Of a stretch of 28,163 nt of DNA, positions 15,083 through 22,337 are shown one piece after another. Origin of the DNA: Eshraghiella sp964414835 (lineage in GTDB: Bacteria; Bacillota; Clostridia; Lachnospirales; Lachnospiraceae). Below the pieces are notes generated by a model. It did not search any database and was not told where the DNA came from. It saw only the letters and a program-made list of their open reading frames with translations. Each line of letters opens with the position of its first letter. Positions within the stretch are counted from its first letter, which is position 1. The position numbers and the translations under genes are program-made. The stretch spans positions 1 through 28,163 of the forward strand of contig CAYPWY010000024.1 of assembly GCA_964414835.1 (NCBI GenBank). Direction: 5' to 3'.

Positions 15083-15280
15083 TTAATTGCCTTTACTGCT
15101 TAAAGGATTATGCCTCTCTTCAAAAAACATATTGTTGTCAGGAACAGGCTTGTTATCCTTGGAGTAACGGCTGGTCTGTCTGATACCGTACACATCACAT
15201 TCATTTTTAATTACGTTTGCGGCAGTTTCCTTTGAATGCTCTGAAGTGGATTTACAGTTATTATTTGTTTTGTTGCTCAT
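15083..15280 (-). CDS. Small hydrophilic protein, 65 residues, unknown function
   Basis: A minus-strand frame with a good ribosome site (GAGGTGA, complement of 15284-15290) 4 nt before the ATG. The protein is polar and Asn/Ser/Lys-rich: starts MSNKTNNNCKSTSEHSKETA, then a short ordered-looking stretch NVIKNECDVYGIRQTSRYSK, and ends NPLSSKGN. It has two cysteines and no membrane segment. It lies alone between the tRNA terminator, which can also end its transcript, and the divergent heat-shock operon. The 125 nt upstream are AT-rich with no clear promoter. I do not recognise the family. Composition and size are similar to the 54-residue minus-strand gene at 3285-3449, but I see no convincing alignment. 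Confidence 0.55.
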   Translation of the reverse strand: MSNKTNNNCKSTSEHSKETAANVIKNECDVYGIRQTSRYSKDNKPVPDNNMFFEERHNPLSSKGN

Positions 15281-15404
15281 AATTCACCTCGCGATAATTT
15301 AATATATATAGTTACAAACAAAAGTTTTATGTCGGTAATTATATGGTTACTATTATTATGGAAGAAACGCTTTTAATTATTCTTAAAAATTTTTAAAATA
15401 CCTG

Positions 15405-15433
15405 TTGACAAATGAAAGTGCAAGTGCTATTTT
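15405..15433 (+). promoter_or_regulatory. SigA-type promoter of the hrcA operon
   Basis: TTGACA (15405-15410), 17-nt spacer ending TGC, TATTTT (15428-15433). The start near 15440 places the CIRCE operator about 10 nt into the transcribed leader. Confidence 0.8.
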
Positions 15434-15449
15434 GAGTATAGTTCAAATG

Positions 15450-15476
15450 TTAGCACTCTAACGAGACGAGTGCTAA
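15450..15476 (+). promoter_or_regulatory. CIRCE operator (HrcA binding site)
   Basis: A perfect match to the consensus: TTAGCACTC (15450-15458), nine bases, GAGTGCTAA (15468-15476). It is bound by HrcA, encoded directly downstream, to repress the chaperone operon when GroEL-assisted HrcA is active. Confidence 0.98.
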
Positions 15477-15508
15477 CAAACGAAAAAATCCCATCCGGAG
15501 GTGCTGCC

Positions 15509-16555
15509 ATGGAAATGGATGAGAGAAAAATAAAAATACTCAAGGCGGTCATCCGCAATTATCTTGAGACAGGAGAGCCTGTTGGCTCAAGAACAATTTC
15601 CAAATATACTGATTTGAATTTAAGCTCAGCTACCATACGTAATGAGATGGCTGATTTGGAAGAAATGGGATATATATTACAGCCGCATACTTCTGCAGGC
15701 CGTATCCCGTCAGATGCTGGCTACAGATTTTATGTAGACAATATGATGCAGGAGAAACAGGAACAGCTTGACAAGCGTGAAGATGAGCTTAATAAAAAAG
15801 AAAATCTGTTGCTGGAAAAGGTGGACAGAGTAGAGGATTTGCTGAAAAATGTGGCAAAGACCATGGCAGACAACACCAATTATGCTACAATGGTTGCAGC
15901 TCCTCATAAGCATGGCAGAACAATCAAGTTTATTCAAATATCACAGATTGAGAAGGGCAAAATACTTGCGGTTGTTGTTTTGGAAGGCAATACCATCAAA
16001 AACACAATCATTGAAAATGCTGCGGAGATTAATACTGAGGACTGTCTTAAGCTGAATATAATGCTTAACAGCACAGTGGCAGGTCTTGCCCTTGAGGAAA
16101 TTAATCTTGCAATAATCTCCAAGCTTACAGCTCAGGCAGGAGAATATGGTATGCTCATAAGAGACATCCTTGATGCCATAGCTGCTGCTGCGGCAAGTGA
16201 GGATGATTTGCAGATATATACAAGCGGTGCAACCAATATTTTTAAATATCCTGAGTTAAGTGATAATTCCAAAGCAAGCGAGCTGATATATACATTGGAA
16301 GAGAAACAGATGCTTGCCAATCTGGTGACAGACTCCCTTGAAAAGGATACGGACGGAGACATAAAGGTATACATAGGTGAAGAAACGCCTGTGGAAAGTA
16401 TGAAGGATTGCAGTGTTGTTACAGCAACTTATGAGCTTCGCGACGGCGCTAAGGGAACAATTGGAATAATCGGACCTAAGCGTATGGACTATGAAAAAGT
16501 AGTTGAGACTATTAAGAATATTAAGACGCAGTTGGATGATGCGTTTAAACACTAG
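15509..16555 (+). CDS. hrcA: Heat-inducible transcription repressor HrcA
   Basis: 348 residues. The N-terminal winged helix has ILKAVIRNYLETGEPVGSRT and the recognition region SSATIRNEMADLEEMGYILQ, then PHTSAGRIPSDAGYRFYVD, the family hallmark. The C-terminal GAF-like domain ends in GTIGIIGPKRMDYEKVVETI. I start at ATG 15509, which has GGAGG 7 nt upstream (15497-15501). A GTG at 15470 in the same frame lies inside the CIRCE element and has no ribosome site. It represses its own operon through CIRCE. It is followed after 16 nt by grpE. Confidence 0.96.
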   Translation: MEMDERKIKILKAVIRNYLETGEPVGSRTISKYTDLNLSSATIRNEMADLEEMGYILQPHTSAGRIPSDAGYRFYVDNMMQEKQEQLDKREDELNKKENLLLEKVDRVEDLLKNVAKTMADNTNYATMVAAPHKHGRTIKFIQISQIEKGKILAVVVLEGNTIKNTIIENAAEINTEDCLKLNIMLNSTVAGLALEEINLAIISKLTAQAGEYGMLIRDILDAIAAAAASEDDLQIYTSGATNIFKYPELSDNSKASELIYTLEEKQMLANLVTDSLEKDTDGDIKVYIGEETPVESMKDCSVVTATYELRDGAKGTIGIIGPKRMDYEKVVETIKNIKTQLDDAFKH

Positions 16556-16571
16556 AAAGGCGGCGATAATT

Positions 16572-17201
16572 TTGGAAGATAAGGAAAAAGATATTGAATT
16601 GGAAGAAGAAATTACCACAGATGAAGCAGCAGAGGAAGTGAATGAGGAAGCTGCGGCAGAGACTGGCAAAGATACTGCGGCAGATGTTTCTGATGAGAAA
16701 GAGACTGATGATGCGGAAGAAAGCGGTGATAAGAAGGGCTTTTTCAAGAAAAAGGACAAGAAAGACAAAAAAGATATACAGATAGAGGAGCTTACGGACA
16801 AATACAGAAGAACTATGGCAGAGTTTGATAACTTCAGAAAGCGAACAGAGAAAGAAAAGTCCGCAATGTATGAAATAGGAGCCAGAGACATTATAGAAAA
16901 GCTTTTGCCGATAGTTGACAATTTTGAAAGAGGTCTTATGTCTATACCTGAGGCAGATAAGGAAAGTGCTGTTGCCGATGGTATGGATAAGATATACAAA
17001 CAGTTTACCAAGATGCTTGAGGATGCAGGCGTTAAGGAAATTGAAGCAGATGGCGCAGAATTTGACCCTAATTTCCACAATGCGGTTATGCATGTGGAGG
17101 ATGACAGTCTCGGTGAGAATGTTGTGGTTGAAGTTCTCCAGAAAGGTTATACCTATAGAGACACAGTGGTGCGCCACAGTATGGTTAAGGTAGCTAATTA
17201 G
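16572..17201 (+). CDS. grpE: Nucleotide exchange factor GrpE, TTG start
   Basis: 209 residues. GrpE releases ADP from DnaK. The first 70 residues are very acidic (Glu/Asp/Ala) and probably disordered, ending in a Lys-rich patch KKGFFKKKDKKDKKD. Then comes the long dimer helix with YRRTMAEFDNFRKRTEKEK, and the beta domain ending GYTYRDTVVRHSMVKVAN. The frame has no ATG with a ribosome site. A TTG at 16572 follows AAAGGCGG at an 8-nt spacing, directly after the hrcA stop, and is the best start. Upstream in-frame ATGs lie inside hrcA. Confidence 0.93.
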   Translation: MEDKEKDIELEEEITTDEAAEEVNEEAAAETGKDTAADVSDEKETDDAEESGDKKGFFKKKDKKDKKDIQIEELTDKYRRTMAEFDNFRKRTEKEKSAMYEIGARDIIEKLLPIVDNFERGLMSIPEADKESAVADGMDKIYKQFTKMLEDAGVKEIEADGAEFDPNFHNAVMHVEDDSLGENVVVEVLQKGYTYRDTVVRHSMVKVAN

Positions 17202-17238
17202 TAAATTCAGAATATTTTTATAGAAGGAGATAATTATT

Positions 17239-19107
17239 ATGAGTAAAATTATTGGTATCGATTTAGGAACAACTAACAGCTGTGTGGCAGTTATGGAAGG
17301 CGGTAAGCCGGTGGTAATCGCTAACACAGAAGGAATCAGAACAACTCCGTCAGTAGTTGCTTTTACTAAGAACGGAGAGAGACTTGTAGGTGAGCCGGCA
17401 AAGCGTCAGGCAGTAACCAACGCCGACAAGACAATATCATCAATCAAGAGACATATGGGTTCAGATTACAAAGTAACCATTGATGATAAGAAGTATACAC
17501 CGCAGGAGATTTCCGCTATGATTCTCCAGAAGTTAAAGGCAGATGCGGAAAGCTATTTGGGAGAGACGGTATCAGAGGCAGTTATAACTGTTCCTGCGTA
17601 CTTCAATGACGCACAGCGTCAGGCTACTAAGGATGCAGGTAAAATTGCCGGTCTTGATGTTAAGCGTATAATTAACGAGCCTACAGCAGCAGCCCTTGCA
17701 TATGGTCTTGACAATGAAAAAGAACAGAAGGTTATGGTATATGACCTTGGCGGCGGTACTTTCGATGTTTCCATCATTGAAATCGGTGACGGAGTAATCG
17801 AAGTTCTTTCCACCAACGGAGATACAAGACTTGGCGGAGATGATTTTGACCAGAAGATTATCAACTGGATGATTGACGAGTTTAAGAAGGCAGAGGGCGT
17901 TGATTTGTCCAATGACAAAATGGCACTCCAGAGACTTAAGGAAGCAGCAGAGAAGGCAAAGAAAGAGCTTTCAAGCGCTACAACAACTAACATCAATCTT
18001 CCGTTTATCACAGCTACTGCAGAAGGACCTAAGCATTTTGATATGAATCTTACCAGAGCTAAATTTGAAGAGCTGGTAAGCGATTTGGTTGAAAGAACAG
18101 CAGTTCCTGTACAGAATGCGATGAAGGACGCAGAACTTAATTATTCAGATATAGCAAAAGTTTTGCTGGTCGGCGGTTCAACCCGTGTTCCTTGTGTACA
18201 GGATAAGGTAAAACAGCTTACAGGAAAAGAACCTAATAAGTCACTTAACCCTGATGAGTGTGTAGCAGTAGGTGCTTCAATACAGGGTGGTAAGCTTGCA
18301 GGAGATGCAGGTGCAGGAGATATTCTTCTTCTTGATGTAACACCGCTTTCACTTTCCATTGAGACAATGGGCGGTATTGCCACAAGACTTATTGAAAGAA
18401 ACACAACTATTCCTACCAAGAAGAGTCAGGTATTCTCAACAGCCGCTGATAACCAGACAGCAGTTGATATCAATGTACTTCAGGGTGAGAGACAGTTTGC
18501 CAAGGATAATAAGTCACTTGGACAGTTCAGACTTGACGGAATCCCTCCTGCAAGAAGAGGCGTGCCGCAGATTGAGGTAACATTTGATATTGATGCAAAC
18601 GGTATTGTCAATGTATCGGCTAAGGACTTGGGAACAGGTAAGGAGCAGCATATAACAATCACATCCGGTTCAAATATGTCAGACGAGGACATCGAGAAAG
18701 CAGTTAAGGAAGCAGCAGAGTTTGAGGCTCAGGATAAGAAGCGTAAGGAAGGAATTGAGGCACGCAATGAGGCGGATTCAATGGTATTCCAGACACAGAA
18801 GGCTCTCGATGAGGTTGGCGATAAGGTCAGCGCAAGCGAGAAAGAGGCTGTTGAGGCAGATTTGAATGCACTTAAAGCAGTTATTGACAGAACCACACCT
18901 GACAATATGTCAGATGCAGATGTTGATGAAATCAAAGCTGCCAAAGAAAAGCTCATGAACAGCGCACAGGCACTTTTTGCTAAGCTTTATGAGCAGAATC
19001 AGGGAGCAGCAGGCGCAGGTCCTGACATGGGCGGAGCACAGACAGCAGAGGAAGCCGGTTATACTCAGGATGACAATGTTGTTGACGGTGATTACAGAGA
19101 AGTGTAA
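17239..19107 (+). CDS. dnaK: Chaperone DnaK (Hsp70)
   Basis: 622 residues. It binds and releases unfolded segments using ATP. The ATPase domain (1-360) begins IGIDLGTTNSCVAVMEGG and has the phosphate loops AYGLDNEKEQKVMVYDLGGGTFDVS and VLLVGGSTRVP. The linker DILLLDVTPLSLSIE leads into the substrate-binding domain and a helical lid. The end GDYREV is a short version of the usual C-terminal motif. AGAAGGAG precedes the ATG by 9 nt. Codon use is strongly biased, as for other highly expressed genes here. Confidence 0.98.
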   Translation: MSKIIGIDLGTTNSCVAVMEGGKPVVIANTEGIRTTPSVVAFTKNGERLVGEPAKRQAVTNADKTISSIKRHMGSDYKVTIDDKKYTPQEISAMILQKLKADAESYLGETVSEAVITVPAYFNDAQRQATKDAGKIAGLDVKRIINEPTAAALAYGLDNEKEQKVMVYDLGGGTFDVSIIEIGDGVIEVLSTNGDTRLGGDDFDQKIINWMIDEFKKAEGVDLSNDKMALQRLKEAAEKAKKELSSATTTNINLPFITATAEGPKHFDMNLTRAKFEELVSDLVERTAVPVQNAMKDAELNYSDIAKVLLVGGSTRVPCVQDKVKQLTGKEPNKSLNPDECVAVGASIQGGKLAGDAGAGDILLLDVTPLSLSIETMGGIATRLIERNTTIPTKKSQVFSTAADNQTAVDINVLQGERQFAKDNKSLGQFRLDGIPPARRGVPQIEVTFDIDANGIVNVSAKDLGTGKEQHITITSGSNMSDEDIEKAVKEAAEFEAQDKKRKEGIEARNEADSMVFQTQKALDEVGDKVSASEKEAVEADLNALKAVIDRTTPDNMSDADVDEIKAAKEKLMNSAQALFAKLYEQNQGAAGAGPDMGGAQTAEEAGYTQDDNVVDGDYREV

Positions 19108-19133
19108 ATATAACCGACACTTATGGATTTATC

Positions 19134-19177
19134 AGAGTGAGGGATAAATATTCCTCACTCTTAAGATATTTTATCTT
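19134..19177 (+). other. Hairpin pair between dnaK and dnaJ (possible attenuator or processing site)
   Basis: A 9-bp perfect stem AGAGTGAGG/CCTCACTCT (19134-19142, 19153-19161) is followed by a 6-bp stem AAGATA-TTT-TATCTT (19163-19177) that ends just before the dnaJ ribosome site. The tail is T-rich but broken, so partial termination or mRNA processing is more likely than a full stop. Either would lower DnaJ relative to DnaK. Confidence 0.55.
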
Positions 19178-19192
19178 GGAGGACTTTAGATT

Positions 19193-20320
19193 ATGGCAGA
19201 TAAAAGAGACTACTACGAAGTCTTAGGAGTGCCAAAAGACGCAGATGATGCGGCACTTAAGAAAGCATATCGTGTGCTTGCCAAAAAATACCATCCTGAT
19301 ACCAATCCGGGAGATAAGGAAGCGGAAGCTAAATTTAAGGAAGCTTCGGAGGCATATGCTGTACTTAGTGACCCGCAAAAGAGGCAGCAGTATGACCAGT
19401 TCGGACATGCGGCATTTGAGAACGGCGGTGGTCCGGGCGGTGCCGGCGGCTTTGATTTTGGGGATATGGGAGACATATTCGGAGATATATTCGGAGACCT
19501 GTTTGGAGGCGGAAGCAGAAGAAGAGCCGGCAATGGACCTATGCGCGGTGCCAATATTCGTGCCAACGTCAGAATAACTTTTGAGGAAGCTGTTTTTGGC
19601 TGCGAGAAAGAATTAGAACTTACATTAAAAGACCCATGTCCTACATGTAACGGAAGCGGTGCTAAGCCGGGAACCAGTCCTGTTACCTGCAGCAAGTGCG
19701 GAGGCAAGGGACAGATAACATATACGCAGCAGTCACTTTTCGGTATGGTTCGTAATGTGCAGCCATGTCCTGACTGCCGTGGGAAGGGCAAAATTATCAA
19801 AGAAAAATGTCCTGACTGCTATGGCAGCGGTTTTATATCCAGCCGTAAAAAAATACAGGTGTCCATTCCGGCAGGAATCGATGACGGTCAGAGCATAAGA
19901 ATCCGAGGCAAAGGAGAGCCGGGAGAAAATGGCGGCGAAAGAGGCGATTTGCTTGTTGAGGTTATCGTGTCACGCTCACCTGTTTTCCAGAGGCAGGATA
20001 CCACCATATATTCCACAGTCCCTATAAGCTTTGCGGACGCTGCATTGGGCAATACCATAAGAATCAAAACCGTTGACGGTGAGGTTGAGTATGATGTAAA
20101 GCCGGGAACACAGACTGACACCAAGGTAAGACTGAAGGGCAAAGGTGTTCCGTCAATCCGCAACAGTCAGGTAAGAGGCGACCACTATGTTACACTTGTG
20201 GTAACAGTGCCGGAGCGTCTTAATGAAGAGCAGAGACAGGCACTCATTGCGTTTGATGCGGCTATGAACAATGGTGTCAGACGTGAAGACAAAAAGAAAA
20301 AGAAAGGCTTATTCAAATAG
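19193..20320 (+). CDS. dnaJ: Chaperone DnaJ (Hsp40)
   Basis: 375 residues. It delivers clients to DnaK and stimulates its ATPase. The J domain (1-70) has the HPD motif in YHPDTNPG. A Gly/Phe-rich linker (about 75-110) follows. Four zinc repeats CPTCNGSG, CSKCGGKG, CPDCRGKG and CPDCYGSG bind two zinc ions. The C-terminal beta domains run from KKIQVSIPAGIDDGQ to LVVTVPERLNEEQR. It ends in a Lys-rich tail. GGAGG is 10 nt from the ATG. It is the last gene of the heat-shock operon; a terminator follows. Confidence 0.97.
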   Translation: MADKRDYYEVLGVPKDADDAALKKAYRVLAKKYHPDTNPGDKEAEAKFKEASEAYAVLSDPQKRQQYDQFGHAAFENGGGPGGAGGFDFGDMGDIFGDIFGDLFGGGSRRRAGNGPMRGANIRANVRITFEEAVFGCEKELELTLKDPCPTCNGSGAKPGTSPVTCSKCGGKGQITYTQQSLFGMVRNVQPCPDCRGKGKIIKEKCPDCYGSGFISSRKKIQVSIPAGIDDGQSIRIRGKGEPGENGGERGDLLVEVIVSRSPVFQRQDTTIYSTVPISFADAALGNTIRIKTVDGEVEYDVKPGTQTDTKVRLKGKGVPSIRNSQVRGDHYVTLVVTVPERLNEEQRQALIAFDAAMNNGVRREDKKKKKGLFK

Positions 20321-20328
20321 GCTTTATG

Positions 20329-20356
20329 GCAGGACGGATTTTCTGTCCTGCTTTTT
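20329..20356 (+). terminator. Terminator of the hrcA-grpE-dnaK-dnaJ operon
   Basis: A 9-bp stem GCAGGACGG/CTGTCCTGC (one G-U pair), loop ATTTT, followed by TTTTT. Confidence 0.88.
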
Positions 20357-20404
20357 ACATTTCCGTAAAATTATATTTCTCCGGTAAGAGACGGATATAT
20401 ATGG

Positions 20405-20453
20405 TCAGGAGACATGGCTTATGCCATATAAATCAGGAGACATGGCTTATGCC
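20405..20453 (+). repeat. Tandem 28-nt repeat upstream of the helicase promoter
   Basis: The 21-base unit TCAGGAGACATGGCTTATGCC occurs twice, at 20405-20425 and 20433-20453 (period 28). Each unit contains the small palindrome GGC-TTAT-GCC, and the first copy is flanked by TATATGG (20398-20404) and CCATATA (20424-20430). The second copy ends 3 nt before the -35 of the helicase promoter. It could be a regulatory binding site or a miniature repeat; no transposase is nearby. Confidence 0.75.
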
Positions 20454-20456
20454 GTA

Positions 20457-20485
20457 TTGACATTTTTTTGCCATAATAGTATATT
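20457..20485 (+). promoter_or_regulatory. Promoter of the UvrD-type helicase gene, placed for a leaderless transcript
   Basis: TTGACA (20457-20462), 17-nt spacer, TATATT (20480-20485). The expected start, 7 nt after the -10, is A20492, the first base of the ATG. Confidence 0.75.
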
Positions 20486-20491
20486 TATTAT

Positions 20492-22333
20492 ATGAAATTC
20501 AACGATTCTCAATTAAAGGCAATACATCATGGTGAACATCCCATGCTTGTAATCGCAGGGCCGGGTTCCGGCAAAACTACCGTTTTAACAATGCGTGTCC
20601 AGAATTTAATAGAAGAATACAAGGTCAATCCTGCTAATATTCTGGTTATTACATTTACCAAGGCAGCAGCAATGGAAATGAAATCCAGATTTAATAATCT
20701 GAGGGGGCAAAACACCAACGTCACCTTCGGAACATTCCATGCGGTATTTTTCAAAATATTGAGGGCTGCATATAATTATTCAGTTGACAGTATTGTTAAG
20801 GATGACAGAAGAACACAGATTATCAGGCAGGCAATAGACAGAAGCAGTCTTGAGACGGATGATATTAATGAGCTTGTAAACAGTATTACAGGGGAAATAA
20901 GCAAGGTTAAAACAGAAGGAATAGACATAAATGCATATTATTCTGCGTCATGTGCGGAAGAGGAGTTCAGGGAAATATACAAATATTATGTGCATTCACT
21001 GAAAAACGCAGGACTTATAGATTTTGATGATATGCTTTTATACTGCCATGAACTGCTGACAGCAAGAAAGGACATACTCACACAGTGGCAGAACCGTTAT
21101 CAATACATACTTATAGACGAATTTCAGGATATTAACAAAATACAGTATGAGGTAATCCGTCTTCTGGCATTTCCGCGTAATAATCTTTTTATTGTGGGTG
21201 ATGATGACCAGAGTATATATGGATTCAGGGGCTCCAAGCCCGAAATTATGCTGAATTTTGAGAAGGATTATCCCACAGCCCAAAAGGTACTTCTTGATAC
21301 AAATTACCGCTCAACAGGAAATATCGTTCTGGCGGCAGGCAAGGTTATAGCCAATAACAAGGTGCGTTTCCCCAAGGATATTAATACGGTCAATGAGATG
21401 GGCGGTAAGGTTGAAATTGCGGAATTTAACAGTACGGCAGAAGAATACACAAGAATAATTGAAAATATAAGGAAAAATGCAGAAGATGGAAGCCCTTATT
21501 CGGACAACGCAATACTTTTCAGAACCAATGGCATAGCAGCGCCGCTTGTACGGAAGCTTATAGAGTACAATATACCCTTTGTCATAAGGGATGGAATACC
21601 CAATATTTTTGAACACTGGATTGCCAAGGATATAATAACCTATATGATGATAGTCTTGGGAAGCAGGAAGAGAAGTGATTTTCTGCGTGTCATGAATAAA
21701 CCCAAGAGATACATTGGAAGAGATTATCTGACAGATGAAGAGATTTCTTTTGATGAATTGGAGAAGTATTATGAAGATAAGCCATGGATGATAGACAGGC
21801 TTGATAAATTTCAGGCAGACATCAGGACTATGGCATCTATGCCGCCATATGCAATGATTAATTATTTGAGAAAAGGTGTCGGATATGATGATTATCTTGC
21901 CGAATATGCGGAGAGCCATAATATTCAGGTTAGGGAGCTTTATGATACAATTGAAGAAGTGATGGAAAGTACAAAAAGCCAAAGGAGCTTTGCCGGATGG
22001 TTTGATTACATAGAGCAATATCAGAAAGAGCTGAAAGAAAGCTATGCCAAGTCAAGGGAAAGTCAGGATGCGGTAACGCTGACTACCATGCATAGTTCCA
22101 AAGGGCTGGAATATAATACAGTTTACATCATTGATGCCAACGAGGAGATAACACCTCATAAAAAGGCAGTGTTTGACTGGGACATAGAAGAAGAGCGCAG
22201 GATGTTCTATGTGGCGATGACAAGAGCCAAGGTAAGACTTAACATATATTATTCCAAAAAAAGATACAATAAGGACATGGAACCGTCCAGATTTGTTAAG
22301 GAAATAATGGATGAAGCCTATCTGTCAAGATAG
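20492..22333 (+). CDS. UvrD/PcrA/Rep-type superfamily 1 DNA helicase
   Basis: 613 residues with all SF1A motifs in order: Q-motif FNDSQLKAI, Walker A AGPGSGKTTVL (about 22-32), Ia VITFTKAAAMEM, Walker B YILIDEFQD, III GDDDQSIYGFRGS, IV DTNYRST, V TTMHSSKGLEYNTVYIID and VI RRMFYVAMTRAKVRL. It unwinds DNA 3'-5' with ATP, probably in repair or replication restart. It is about 100-150 residues shorter than PcrA/UvrD, lacking the C-terminal extension, so I give no gene symbol. There is no ribosome-binding site before the ATG; the Q-motif begins at residue 3, so no later start fits. In-frame codons upstream reach a stop at 20477 without another standard start. The 3' end overlaps the convergent minus-strand gene by 16 nt. 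Confidence 0.94.
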   Translation: MKFNDSQLKAIHHGEHPMLVIAGPGSGKTTVLTMRVQNLIEEYKVNPANILVITFTKAAAMEMKSRFNNLRGQNTNVTFGTFHAVFFKILRAAYNYSVDSIVKDDRRTQIIRQAIDRSSLETDDINELVNSITGEISKVKTEGIDINAYYSASCAEEEFREIYKYYVHSLKNAGLIDFDDMLLYCHELLTARKDILTQWQNRYQYILIDEFQDINKIQYEVIRLLAFPRNNLFIVGDDDQSIYGFRGSKPEIMLNFEKDYPTAQKVLLDTNYRSTGNIVLAAGKVIANNKVRFPKDINTVNEMGGKVEIAEFNSTAEEYTRIIENIRKNAEDGSPYSDNAILFRTNGIAAPLVRKLIEYNIPFVIRDGIPNIFEHWIAKDIITYMMIVLGSRKRSDFLRVMNKPKRYIGRDYLTDEEISFDELEKYYEDKPWMIDRLDKFQADIRTMASMPPYAMINYLRKGVGYDDYLAEYAESHNIQVRELYDTIEEVMESTKSQRSFAGWFDYIEQYQKELKESYAKSRESQDAVTLTTMHSSKGLEYNTVYIIDANEEITPHKKAVFDWDIEEERRMFYVAMTRAKVRLNIYYSKKRYNKDMEPSRFVKEIMDEAYLSR

Positions 22334-22337
22334 GCTT
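22314..22337. terminator. Palindromic terminator spanning both convergent stop codons
   Basis: A 9-bp perfect stem AAGCCTATC/GATAGGCTT (22314-22322, 22329-22337) with loop TGTCAA. The helicase stop (22331-22333) and the minus-strand stop (22318-22320) both lie inside it. The plus side continues TTAGCTTCAATT, a poor U-tract, so efficiency is uncertain. Confidence 0.6.

Noticed and set aside
14905..15183. A 92-codon plus-strand frame over the tRNA gene.
   Set aside because: It reads through the tRNA and its terminator; clearly non-coding.
15470..15508. A GTG start extending HrcA by 13 residues.
   Set aside because: It lies inside the CIRCE operator and lacks a ribosome site, whereas ATG 15509 has GGAGG at 7 nt.
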